DNA of 64,000 nucleotides from Arthrinium phaeospermum (Eukaryota; Ascomycota; Sordariomycetes; Amphisphaeriales; Apiosporaceae), in the NCBI GenBank assembly GCA_006503535.1, contig QYRS01000013.1:1178001-1242000 (forward strand), in the 5' to 3' direction. Below are positions 46,276 through 57,844 of the stretch, piece after piece (position 1 is the stretch's first letter; each line of letters opens with the position of its first letter). Both the position numbers and the translations under genes were made by a program. The notes under the pieces are model-generated. The model was not told the origin of the DNA, made no database searches, and saw nothing but the letters and a program-made list of their open reading frames with translations.

Positions 46276-46397
46276 TGCATCTGGTTTCCTGGTTTCCGCT
46301 GTGACCTTCCATTCTTTTCTTGCTCACATTTCACTCGTCACTCGTTCACAAAAGCAGACATCGATTTTTCAGAGTCCCTCACTTGAAACAAGTCACG

Positions 46398-48243
46398 ATG
46401 CGTAACAACGCTGTTTACCTCTTCGCTCTCGTCCTCGGACCAATCGTCGTTTCGGCGACGCCGGTGCCGGGTGGTTATGGATATGGCGGCGGCTCGCCGG
46501 GTGGTGCAGCTCCTGGAGGTGCAGCTCCCGGTGGCCCGGGAGGCCATGCTGGCCCTGGCGGCCCTGCTGGCCCTGGAGGTCCGGGGGGCCCTGCTGGTCC
46601 GGGTGGCCCCGGTGGCCCCGGCGGTCCAGGTGCCCATGCTGGTCCTGGCGCCCCTGCTGGTCCTGGCGCCCTGCTGGTCCCGGTGGTCCTGCTGGCCCGG
46701 TGCCCTGCTGGTAAGCAAACAGCTTTCGGTGTTTCTTTGTTCCTTCTTGAGACATGTTGTTTGTTCCTGAAAGGATGACACTGACGCGGAGAGTCGATAG
46801 GCCCCGGAGGCAATCAGGGGGTCAACTGCGGATACCCTTCGAACGCCCATCTCACTATCTGTGGAGGAAGTGGTACGCCTTCCGGCCCTGGTAATGCTGG
46901 TGTACCGAGCACGAGCACCACCACGAGCGGCGGCTCTAACCCTTGTGCATCCATTGGAACCGGCCCTGGTGGAGCTGGCATGGGCGGGCCCAACGGCGTA
47001 AGTCGCCTTGAACACCCCCCAAATTCGGTTGACTAGCTGCTGACTCACTGATAGATTTGTGTTAACTGTGACTATCGTAAGTTGGAATGGGAGTAACCCT
47101 TGGAACATCGCTGACAGTTCTCTCCATTATAGCCAGCAACAAGGCCCAGCTCGCCTGCCAGAAAGGAAACAAAGGATGGCAACCCAACTGCAATTTGTCC
47201 ATGAATGCAGGCCAGGCTGTTTGTGGCGGCGTCACCAAGAGCCAATCTTCGCCGACTGGCTCCTCGTCTTCAGGAACCTGCGGAAACGTCAACCCGTGCT
47301 CTAGCATTGGAACAGGTCCCGGGATTGGTGGCCCTGGCGCCCCGGGCAGCTCGCTGACTGGGCCGAATGGCATCTGCGTCAACTGCGACTATCCGTCCAA
47401 TCGCGCCCAATGGGCGTGTCAGAATGGGTTCAAGAGCTGGCAGCCCAACTGCAACATGGCCGAGCACAAGAACCTCGCAGCCTGCGGCGGCTCCTGCCCC
47501 TCAACTCCTACGCCGACACTCATCCCTGCCACTTTCACGAGCTTGTCCCCAGTGCCCACTCAAGCCGTCAATTGCAAGTTGCCAATGAATGCGGGCCAGC
47601 CTGAGTGCGCGTGTAGCCTGCCGATGAACTCTGGCCTTCCTTGGTGTAAGCCAACCACGCCCAAGGTTGTTACGACCCCAGCACGCCTACCTATACCCCT
47701 CCGCCTAAGGTCGATTGCACCAACGCGGCCAATTTTGGCATGGCAGACTGCTCGTGCAAACTGCCTCTGTATAGTACTTTGGCTCGCTGCCAGCCCTCGA
47801 CTAGCACGGTCACCATGACGCCCACACCGACGCCCGCTGAGACCTCCGAGACGACCCAAACGACTGCGAACAGCTCCCCGGAAACCGCGCCGGCCTCATC
47901 GTCCCCAACCCCTGTGACCCCCGAGTCAGCCCCTGAAACCTCCCCCACAACGCCCTCGGGAAGCTCCCCCGAGAACGCCACCAGTGCTGAGTCGTACGCA
48001 ACTCCCACTCCCGAGGCACCACAGTCGGTCCCCGTGAACATCCCCTCGCCCGTCCCCACGACAGCCCCTGCGTCAACACAAGGCAGCTCTCCCGTGGCCA
48101 GCACCCCTGCCTCTTCCCCCGGGCAAAGCTACGGCAACAACAATGGCAACAACAATGGCTATGGCTATGAGAATGGCTATGGTTATGAGCATAAGAACCG
48201 CCACAACAACGGCAACAACTACAACTTCAACAACTGGTACTAA
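46398..48243 (+). CDS. secreted collagen-like, Cys-module, Tyr/Asn-tailed protein; frame breaks
   Basis: Exons 46398-46710, 46801-46997, 47055-47076 (22 nt) and 47133-48243, about 547 aa if repaired. The signal peptide is AVYLFALVLGPIVVSA. A Gly-Pro-rich collagen-like region follows (PGGYGYGGGSPGG, then GPGGPAG units). Next are Cys modules: NCGYPSNAHLTICGG, then two near copies of CVNCDYPSN.A..ACQ.G...WQPNCN...ACGG. Shorter ones are CKLPMNAGQPECAC, CSLPMNSGLPWC and NFGMADCSCKLP. A Ser/Thr/Pro stalk leads to an Asn/Gly/Tyr tail (NGYGYENGYGYEHKNRHN) ending NNWY. The frame breaks once at a CCCC run (47676-47679; KVVTTP then STPTYTPPPKVDC). A short stretch at 46672-46705 reads LLVPVVLLARC where the repeat predicts Pro-Ala-Gly units. 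No known family is recognised. It is likely a wall, sheath or adhesive structural protein. Confidence 0.75.
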
Positions 48244-49475
48244 AGCAAAGACTCCAGTGGAAGCTGAAAACCAGCGCAAGAACGGTGCAAGCAAACGAAG
48301 GGAGAGAAGGAGGAGAGGTGTTCATTTGATTTCAAGCGGATGATGGGTTGAGGAAGTTTGAAAACAACAAGAAAAGCTGGGATGATTTGTCGTTTTTGTC
48401 ATTGGGGCAACGGTGCTGCCTGTATGGGTTTGGGTACGGTAACGCGGCGTTTTCATGATTTCTTGTATTTTGGTGAGGGGACTGCGATGCTTACTTCGAT
48501 GATGTACAATAACATTGGTTGACGGGGCAGGCTGGAGATCTACTTGAATACACCCTCTATGCCCAAATCCTTTCCGAAGCTCTTGCATCTACTGTCGTAA
48601 CTAGACAAGGTGTCATTGCTACTGTGTGTTGTAGCGCGGCTTTGCAAGCACATCGGAATAGAACTGCGACATGTTTTTACAGTGTTTTGTCAGACGGGAC
48701 CGGGCACTTATGTGTACATGTAGGATGAAAAGCTGACTACACATAGAATAAGTATTTTAATGTTTATTCATGTGGTTTTCTCTGATGCATGTGAGAGCGA
48801 GGTGGAGGATGAAGTTGATGGGAGGAGTGGGGGAGCCCCTCCCACGGTACCCTCAATAGGCACTGTTAACGCCGAAAGTTAGGTAGGTGCCGGAAGTATT
48901 GGTGTACCTGAGATATGTAGAGCACAATGGAGGGACTTTGAAGATATGCGCATTCACTTCAATTCACAATTGAATTGTTAGACTAGGTAGGTTGGCAAAG
49001 CACATCACTTGCTGAAAAGCAGTTGATTGTACAATCCGGCATTTAAGAGAGGTTTGGCACAGTACTGGCCGTTTGAGAAACATCCAGTCCATCGTGACTT
49101 CCTCCAGTCTGCCTGCAGGCTACCTCTCTTTGAGTAGGCCTCTGCAAAGGTCTTTTAGTTGATTATTTCCATTGAATCAATCAATTACGACAGACCACCC
49201 ACTCAGTACTGCTCCTCACCTCTCATCAATAAAGGAAGCATCAACGCTGTCCAACATCCGCTTCCCACTCACCTTCATTCTCACTTCGCACTGGGCCACA
49301 AGGCTTACATAACCCACCAACCTGCCAACCTTCCACCTTCCACCTTCCACAAGCCAAGCCCGCCCACTTATTTGCCCAGCCTAACTGCTTGTCTCTATTC
49401 GCAACCTTACTTCATACCCTCTATTTTCTGCAGATCTCGGGTCTTTGCGACAACCTCACCCACACAACTGCAACC
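48244..49475. other. intergenic region with UBC9 promoter and leader
   Basis: 1.2 kb. Right part is a C/A-rich leader with CCAACCTTCCACC-like words. No gene or RNA. Confidence 0.55.
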
Positions 49476-50178
49476 ATGGCCTTGTGTCAGATGCGCCTCC
49501 AGGAGGAGAGGTATGTTCTCCTTGGTCATTCGAAATATCCTCAGTAATTACAAACGCGGCTTCGCAGTCACTAACATGGCAGTACTTTAGAAAGCAGTGG
49601 CGGAAGGATCACCCTTTCGGCTTTTGGGCCCGACCCCTCAAGAAACAAGGACGGAGTCATGGACTTGAAGGTCTGGGAGTGCGGTATTCCTGGCAAGGAC
49701 AAGACACTGTGGGAGGGCGGTCTCTTCAAGATGACCATGACGTTTCCCGAAGGTAGGCTGCAGGAAAACGTGTCGACACTTTGGCGAAATCCCTTGCTGA
49801 CATGCGGCGCACTTTCAGAGTACCCGACCAAGCCTCCTAAGTGTAAGTCGACTCCCTTCACCGCCAGCCATTTGCTGGTTCCCTGGCAAGAACAATGTAC
49901 TGATGGATACGTGTGATGCAGGCAAGTTTATACCTCCGCTCTTTCACCCGAACGTCTATCCCTCAGGCACAGTATGCTTGTCCATCCTCAATGAAGAAGA
50001 GGGATGGAAGCCGGCAATTACGGTGAAGCAGATTGCACTCGGCGTCCAAGATCTACTCGACAACCCGAACCCCGAGAGCCCTGCCCAAGCCGAAGCGTAC
50101 AACCTATTTAAGAAGGATCGGGTCGAGTACGAGCGACGAGTGCGTCGTGTGGTCAAGGAGAATGCCCCGGGTTCTTAG
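49476..50178 (+). CDS. ubc9: UBC9 SUMO-conjugating enzyme E2; one frameshift
   Basis: Exons 49476-49510, 49591-49752, 49819-49842 (24 nt) and 49922-50178 give 158 aa if one base is removed. The N-terminus [27 protein letters not shown] is diagnostic of Ubc9. The frame then changes at a CCCC run (49634-49637): with one C fewer it continues [20 protein letters not shown], as the family requires. The third exon encodes EYPTKPPK. The catalytic Cys lies in [15 protein letters not shown], followed by [15 protein letters not shown] and the conserved [19 protein letters not shown]. It transfers SUMO to substrates in the nucleus. This enzyme is essential or near-essential in most fungi and usually single-copy, so the extra base is probably a consensus error. 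Confidence 0.93.
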
Positions 50179-51169
50179 AGATAAACGGACACTCCGAACG
50201 TGTGTTCAGGACCCGGACCCAAGGGCATGAAAAAATGAAGAAGGGAGAAATGAATTTCGCGACGCGGATACTGGAATGGCGTTTTAGGATGCGATACCAA
50301 ATGTGATGCATTATTTGCTTTTGACTCGGGAGTTTATCTGCTGAAATTCTGCAATGGAAGGGGGGTTGACGCACGCATCTTGCCTTTGGTCAGCGATGAA
50401 GGAGGGCGTCTGGCATAGATCAAGTTTCTCTAGCGTCACCAAGATATTCTCACGATGGTTATGACTTTCACCTCATATTTGCACCTCTCTCTTCTGCTCT
50501 GCCGCCCCGCGCCCGTCACGTACGTACCTGAAGAAAGTGGAGTTGCCTGCTTGCTAGCGTCGTGGTACTGCCAAAGCCAGTTCAGCAGGAAACCAATATT
50601 TGAATGTATAAAAGATGACTGTCATATTAGGTCCTTATCAAGACGGGTTTAGGTAATTCATGGCTTGGCTTGGCTCGTGGTTTTCGACTAGAGTATGCAG
50701 GATGATAAGTCGACCCGGGCAGGCCGATTTCGGCGTTGGAAAGCCACAAGCCGCTGAGACGGAGCTAACAGTGTGATTCTGAAGCTGGGTGGTAAACCTG
50801 GTAAATCTGGTAACTGCCCGGCTGGGTCTGCTAGACTAATACGGGACCAGGATGGCCAGGGGAAGTATCCAGCCGTTACAGGAAGACGGGAAGACTCACC
50901 TGCGGCGAGAAACGGCTTTAGAATTTGGAAAATGACTCTTGACCTTATCAGCCAGACCGGCTGCATGCCTTGAGTCCGGGTCTGGTCGCGTGGGGCCTGG
51001 CTCTACTTATTGTTAGGCTCTTGCAATCTCTCTGCAAGTTTAAGGTCCAGGCCAATTCACAGCTTTCGCTCGTCAAAGACTCATACGTTTTCTTTCTCGC
51101 CAACTTTATTCCTCTTGGGCAGAACAGAATATACACTCTTGACCCTCACGAATTCGTAAACTAGCCAAG
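50179..51169. other. intergenic region
   Basis: 991 nt between UBC9 and the asparagine synthetase gene; promoter and leader of the latter on the right. No gene or repeat is supported. Confidence 0.55.
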
Positions 51170-53392
51170 ATGTGTGGCATTTTTGCGTGTCATAGGTAAG
51201 CGCAACCAAACCCAAATTTCCGTTCAGTCACATGAAGGAGGGGCAATCCCAATCCCCTATGAATTCCATCATCCCACGACGACCCCGCCAAATTATTATT
51301 ATTATGCGAACGCCTGCTAATAGACGATTTCCTTGCGCGCAGTCACCCCGACGTGCAGAAGTTCAAGCCGACGGCTCTGCGACTTGCGAAGCAGTAAGCG
51401 ATCCTGTTCCGGTGCTCTGGATTCCCAATTGACCCGTCGTCTGCAGAATCCGGCACAGAGGTCCCGATTGGAGTGGAAGCGTCATCTGCAACAACACAAG
51501 TACGACCAGTCCTCCTCCTTCGCAAGGATTCGTACTAATCCGTCTCGACCGCAGTCCTTTGCCATGAACGTCTCAGCATTGTCGGCGTTGGTAAGTTGTT
51601 TTCTGCCGTTCCTATTGTAACGTATGCCCAGCTCACAAATGGCTACCAGAGTCCGGCGCCCAGCCCCTGACCAACGAAGACGATTCCATCGTTCTCGCCG
51701 TCAATGGCGAAATCTACAACCACAGATTGATCCGAAAGAACTTGAAGACCCCCTATCACTTCAAGACAACCTCGGACTGCGAAGTCATCATTCCCTTGTA
51801 CTTGGAGTATGGCCTGGACGCGCCCAAATACTTGGACGGCATGTTCTCGTTCGTCCTGTACGACAAGAAGCTTGACCGCACCATCGCTGCACGAGACCCG
51901 ATCGGCATCACTACCTTCTACCAAGGCTGGTCTTCGGAGCAGAAGGACTCGACTTATTTCGCCTCGGAGCTGAAGTGTCTCCATTCGGTATGCGACAAGA
52001 TTCGCTCATTCCCCCGGGCCACGTATTCGACACCAAGACGGGCGAGACTACTCGTTATTTCCAGCCCACGTGGTGGGATGGTTCCAAGGTCCCCGAGACA
52101 CCCCTGGACCTCAAGGCCATCCGGGAGAGTTTGGAAAAGTCTGTGCGGAAACGACTCATGGCTGAAGTCCCCTACGGTGTTTTGCTCTCCGGTGGTTTGG
52201 ACTCGAGCTTGGTTGCCTCTATTGCCCAACGCGAGACAAACCGATTGAAGAAGCTGGCTCTGGCTGCCAATGGCAACGCGGAAAGAGGAGGACCCTGATA
52301 AGGGTGAAGGACTGGTCGGAATCGACAACGACAACGAATTGACGACACAGACATTCTTGCCCCAGCTCAACTCCTTTTCCATCGGCCTTCCCGGCTCGCC
52401 CGACAACGAGGCGGCGATCAAGGCGGCCAAGTACCTGGGTACCAAGCACCACGTCATGACGTTCACCATCGAGGACGGCCTTAACGCACTTTCGGATGTC
52501 ATCTTGCATCTCGAGACGTATGATGTGACGACTATCCGCGCCTCGACGCCCATGTACCTGCTGTCGAGGAAGATCAAGGCTATGGGCATCAAGATGGTGC
52601 TCAGTGGCGAGGGAAGTGACGAGATCTTTGGCGGATACCTGTACTTCCACGCTGCGCCGGAAAAGAAGGCCTTCCACGAGGAAACCGTTCGTCGCGTCAA
52701 GAACCTCCACCTTGCGGACTGTCTTCGAGCCAACAAGTCAACGTCGGCTTGGGGCCTGGAGGCCCGTGTTCCCTTCCTTGACAAGGAGGTAGGTCTCCTT
52801 ACTTTCATCTGCCACTTTACCTAATTGCCCGCTAACATTGCCGCAGTTCCTCGAGCTCAGCATGAACATCGACCCCCAGGAGAAGATGATCACGAAGGAG
52901 CGCATAGAAAAGTACATCTTGCGAAAGGCGTTTGACACTTCCGACGAGCCCGAGACCGAACCCTACCTGCCCGACGAGATCTCTGGAGGCAAAAGGAGCA
53001 GTTCTCGGATGGTGTGGGCTACGGCTGGATCGATGCTCTGAAGGACAACGCCGAGCTGCATGTGACGGACGAGATGATGAAGAACCCCAAGCCCGAGTGG
53101 GGCAACGACATCCCCGATACCAAGGAGGCGTAAGTTATGCCCATTGGATCCGCGCGAGTAATACTAATCGGAGATGCAGGTACTGGTACCGATGCATGTT
53201 TGACGAGCATTTCCCTCCTCACTGTGCGGAGACCGTCATGCGATGGACGCCGACGTGGTCGAAGCAGTCCGACCCCAGTGGACGGTAAGTGGATTAGTTC
53301 CGAGGCTAATATTGATGCGAGTACACGTGAGACTAATACCGTGTTCCAGAGCCATCTCTACGCACAACGACAAGTACGCTTCCACCGAATAA
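51170..53392 (+). CDS. asn1: asparagine synthetase (glutamine-hydrolysing); three frameshifts
   Basis: Exons 51170-51195, 51343-51393, 51447-51499, 51555-51590, 51650-52788, 52847-53129, 53180-53284 and 53350-53392, about 578 aa if repaired. Cys2 of MCGIFACH is the glutaminase nucleophile. The glutaminase domain follows ([38 protein letters not shown]). The synthetase domain has the PP-loop [13 protein letters not shown] and [15 protein letters not shown]. The C-terminus ends [12 protein letters not shown]. Breaks: a base is missing at the C run 52011-52015 ([11 protein letters not shown]); one is extra at AAA 52282-52284; one is missing at about 52979-52984 (LPDEI|LWRQKEQ). It makes asparagine from aspartate and glutamine with ATP in the cytosol. 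Every exon is conserved outside the three breaks, so consensus error is likelier than decay. Confidence 0.93.
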
Positions 53393-54527
53393 TTTTTGCA
53401 ACTCAGCTGTAGAGTCGGTTGAAGACGATGTTGCATGCGACGCTGGCCTACAAGTGGTGGGCAGGCTGTCAAGGCGGACCAAAAACAAATCTCAAGCCTT
53501 GGGCGTATGATAGATGTTTACCAGCCCGCTCCCCTTTTCAGTCGGGGGTTTCTCGGATCATGGCCATAGAAAATTGTAATGATTGGAGTTCTCGGGGTGC
53601 TTCGAGGAAGAAAAAAAAGGGGGGTACTTACTGGGCAAAGAAACAAGCGTTGCCAGAGGCGGACAATCTAGATAATATGAGCAGCTTGCAGAACTGCAAT
53701 TCTCAATCATATCAGCGTGTGTTTTGCCGCAATATACATTGATGCTCTTGTAGATGACTTGTGTGATGTCAGGAAATACTCGGTGGTACTTGCAAGCCCC
53801 GTGGCAGGCAGGCAGGCAGTGAGTGTGGCGGCCATTGAAAGGAGCTTCTGTCTAAGGTTGCCTGGCTGCCTGGGGTCTGGACTCTGGAACCAATTCCAGC
53901 TCTGTCCCATCTTGCGGACCAATCAGACGGATTATGGTTTTGCAGCGAATCAGAAGGCGGCGGAAAGGCAGCGGCAGCGGATCGTTGCTGCAGGCAGGGC
54001 TGTCACTGACTGCCATCCCAACCCAATTGGCAATGCCGCCAAATTTACTTTCACCGACGACCCCAGCCGCTAAACCCGATTCTGCGACCGAGGGGTTGTC
54101 ATCGCGAAAAGTCACCGGCGGTATGGTCGCATTCACAGCCCCAATTGGGCCTGTTCGGTCTCTCGAGCCCTCGCCCAGAAATAGATTCGTGGACCTCCGT
54201 CTGCCAGTGAAGTGAAAGTTGCACCTGACCAAAAGTTTGGTTAAATTGACATGACTTGATATTCATCCTCCTCCTCCTCCTCTTCCTTTTTCCGAGGTGA
54301 AGGTGCGAAGGCAACCTGAGCTATTAATAGGCCTCCGATAAGAATGCGACAAGGCTCCGTCACGGACGGCGAAATGAAGTAAACAGCGGCGACACCTTTG
54401 CGATAGCATCGCTCGTCCCGGCTACCCCTTTAACGCTTGTTGGCCTTGGAAAGACTGCACACAATAATACCTACCTACCTACCTCTTTTTCTACCTGATC
54501 GACTCGGCTACGGCTCTGTCCGCCATC
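53393..54527. other. intergenic region
   Basis: 1.1 kb with a CAGG tandem (about 53803-53818) and CCTA repeats just before the next start (about 54471-54485). No gene or RNA is seen. Confidence 0.55.
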
Positions 54528-57500
54528 ATGGGCGACCAACCGCCATACGTGACGCTGAGGACGAGGAGGCCCGCGGATGGGAATAGTATGAGTAGCGGGG
54601 ATTCTGCCGTACGTGGTGAAGTCATGCATAGTGTTCAACGTCGGAATCGATCAGCCCCACTCACCTCTGCTCAGTATGGCTCGAGTGTTGGAGACGACAG
54701 GACGCCGTCGGCGACGCACGACATCAGTCGCGTCAGCTATCATGTCAAGCACCTGTCTGATTTGCGAAATCGCTCGAGGATGTGCGTACTTACTTGCCCT
54801 TGCTTGGTTCTGTCCCGTCGCCGCGTGCTAACACATGGACGAACCCCCACAGTCTGCGGCGCGAGCGTTCCCGAACCGCGGCCGGTCGCAGAGATACAAG
54901 AAGGTGCAGGCGCTGCTCCTCCACTGGAGATCCGACGACCTGTTTGTTCTGCCGGAACTCGAAGACCTCGAGCAGTGTCTGCGGGAGGACTACAGCTTCG
55001 ACACGGACACGTTTGCGATCCCGTCCGACAACTCCCACTTGGAACTTATGATGAGGGTAGGCTCCATGATCAAAGAGCACGAGTCTACTGACACCCTGTT
55101 CATATATACTACGGGGGCCATGCTCGGATAGACGACTCGCGGCAGAGCACGTGGTGCGCGTAAGTCACTACTGAACAGACGCTTGTCTTTTGAACCGTTT
55201 ACTCATCTGCTATCGCAACACAGGGCTCGAAACCCGGACTCGCCATGGCTACAGTGCGTTCATGACTCCTTATCGTTTTTTCTTTTTTCTTTGGGCCACT
55301 AACCAGGTGACAGATGGTCTGCTATCCAGACGCTATTAGCGATCGTTATCCGATGTACTCATCCTACTGGACTGTTGTGCTGGGGCTGCCAGTGCGACGT
55401 TTCCTAACGGCAACAGCACTACCGAGACAATATCAGCCAGTAGCTGGGATGCCATTGCGCCCGATCCAGGAAGATACAGTTTCACGAACGCCCTGATCGA
55501 AGTGTTGCAAGAGTGGAAGCACAGGACTTACTCTGCAGCCATGCTGCATGCCGAGGTGCTGGCCCGGTTAAAGCATCCTCGACCGATCATGCTGAACGGC
55601 AAGCACTTTGAAGCCCGGTCGACGCCGGTTCATTTCATGATGACGTCGAACCACAAAGCCCCCAGTATTGAGATGTCCCGCATCGTCGGCGACGAGATGC
55701 GGCCCCCTTCACCCCCGCAAGAACTCGACGTGGAAGCATCGACGCCCACCGGGAGATCTGGTGGCCCGCAGGAGCTCTTGCCGCCAGAGCCGACGGAGGA
55801 CGTCCCCCACGTCATGATCTCTCTCGCCCTCGAAGACAACCAGAGCCTAGATATCAATGCGTGGGAGAGCTGGCTTGCGGCGTTTCCGGCCATTGCCAAG
55901 TATGTCAAGGTGCAAGGCGTCTTCAAGAGCCATTCCACGCTCATGTTACTGTCCTTGCCGGTGATGGTTTGGGATCTTCTACCGGAGAATCTAGCGACCA
56001 ACTTTATTGCTTTCATACGGTCGAATAACCTAGCAGTCCCCAAGAGAGGAGTGCCTTACACTGTCGAGGCAGAAATACAAATGCCTGGCTCAGAGGCAGA
56101 TTCCGGCTCAATCTTTTCAGGGACCACGATGATGACTGGGGCTCGCAAACAAGATAGCGTTCTGCCCCGAGATGCTGTCGGGCACATACCGCAGGAGACG
56201 AGAACCGCTGCGTCCAGCAGAGCACCGAGTTCACTAACTGGGAGCTCACTGTTCCCGTCAAGCTCGTCGGCATCCCAAGGCCCATCCCGTAAGGAGTGGC
56301 GACCCAGCCCCTTTGGTCCTCCAGGCCGGCATTCTACAGCACCGGCGTCAACACTGCCAAGGACCACATCCAGCGACGCCATTACAAGGACTATGATACT
56401 CAACCAAGCTCGTAGCTCACGAAAGACGTACATCACGTCGGGTGATAACATCCCCGACCGTCCGCGCCTCGCTCCACATGTAGAGGGTCGTTTGGAGAAT
56501 TACTTCCAAGAAGACCCGGCTCCCACGGTCGCCGTCAAAGAGTTCCTGGCATCCAACTTGGGCATTGAGACGACAGATATCGATGTAAGCACACACGCAC
56601 GATAGATTGTAAGTCGTTGTCTGCTGACCACTCTGCAGATTTGGTTCTACCACCGCCGTGAGCAGCAGCAAGTGGCGGTGAGGTTGCAAAACTTGAGCAT
56701 AGATGGCCAACGACGAAACCAGACAAGCGATGGCATCCACATGATACTGCCTGGACATCTGAACCAGCTGCTCGAGACCTTGCTGCCGAATCAAATGCTC
56801 ATTATCGACCTCCGGGCTCCGACCGAATACCAACGGTCACACATTCACGGGGCCATCAACTTCCGCGTACCCGCCTCCTTCGTCCAGCGAGCAAGCTTTG
56901 ACATGATCGAGAAAGCGATTGTTGACGACGCCAGCCGAGACACTTTCCGTCGATGGGCCGAGTTCAAATGCGTCGTCTTCTACGACAGGCACATTGAATT
57001 CGCATGGGAGTGTCCCACGGCGGACGCTCTGGTTCAACGTTTCAAGGCTCAGGGGTGGAGCGGGCATGGCTTCATACCAAAGGGGCATTACCGTGAGTTT
57101 TCGGCCTCGTTTGACAAACACATCGGAGGCTCAAGGATGAGCGCCAATGCAAGCAAGTATCTACAGAGCTTGAGTGAACGGTCAATGGAGAAGCAGGTTT
57201 GTTCTAACAGCCACCCGTACATAGACTACGCTCAAGCTGACATTTCGTTTTCACAGAAGGATAACCAACAAGACTACAGTGACTGGTTAAGACTGGTCAG
57301 GGACGACGACCGAGCCGCGTCCACAGAGCTGGTGCCCGCCGTGAAAGCTGAGCGGACGGAAGCCATGGTACAGCACCAGAAGGATATGGAAGACGAGTTT
57401 GAGAGACGCCTGCCCTCTCTGTACAGGAAGGCCCTGGAGCTCGGAGTGAAGACGCTAGAGAACGAGCCGGTCGACAACTGGGAGCGCAAAGCGCCCCTGG

Positions 57501-57844
57501 TTGAGCACCTCTCTCGAGGCCTGGAGAAGATGCAGGAGGCCAGTGGCGGGCCACGACCGCCTAGCAGCGGGGACGCCAAACACGGTTTACCGAGCTACCC
57601 CGAGAAGAGCCGGGATGTGCACTTTACTGCCGACGATTACGATGTGATCGACGCGGATCACGAACATCTACCGAGCGACGGGGCGTATCAGCCAAAGTTG
57701 GCGGCGGCTACTGAAGTGGATAAGGCACCCTCTTATTCGTCTGGCGACCCAGCAGGATCTACCGGCGATACGCAACAGAAGAAGGGGGCTTCGACAGGCG
57801 GGCGGGGGAGGAATCTCTTCAAAATGTTACGAAGCACACGATGA
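54528..57844 (+). CDS. caspase-like / homeodomain-like / rhodanese-like fusion; frame breaks
   Basis: Exons 54528-54781, 54853-55159, 55224-55253, 55314-56584, 56639-57196 and 57257-57844, about 1003 aa if four missing bases are restored. Residues about 85-330 are a peptidase C14 caspase-like domain: KKVQALLLHW, LEQCLREDYSFDTD, catalytic His in YGGHARIDDSRQSTW, catalytic Cys in VLILLDCCAG. The family's downstream part follows (AWESWLAAFPAIAKYVKVQG). After a Ser-rich linker comes a homeodomain-like helix pair (ASNLGIETTDID|IWFYHRREQQQ). Then comes a rhodanese-like domain (LIIDLRAPTEYQRSHIHGAI). Its catalytic Cys position reads FYDR, so it is probably inactive. Breaks lie at about 54853-54895, 55102-55112, 55335-55340 and 55348-55352; exon lengths fit exactly two missing bases in exon 2 and two in exon 4. 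Confidence 0.78.

Larger units (their letters stand above)
45111..46397. other. shared promoter region of the tyrosinase and collagen-like genes
   Basis: 1.29 kb between two divergent genes for secreted proteins. Each side has a TATA-like element about 190-215 nt from its ATG. A CAT microsatellite lies in the right-hand leader (46250-46275). Frames inside are short and unsupported. Confidence 0.55.
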
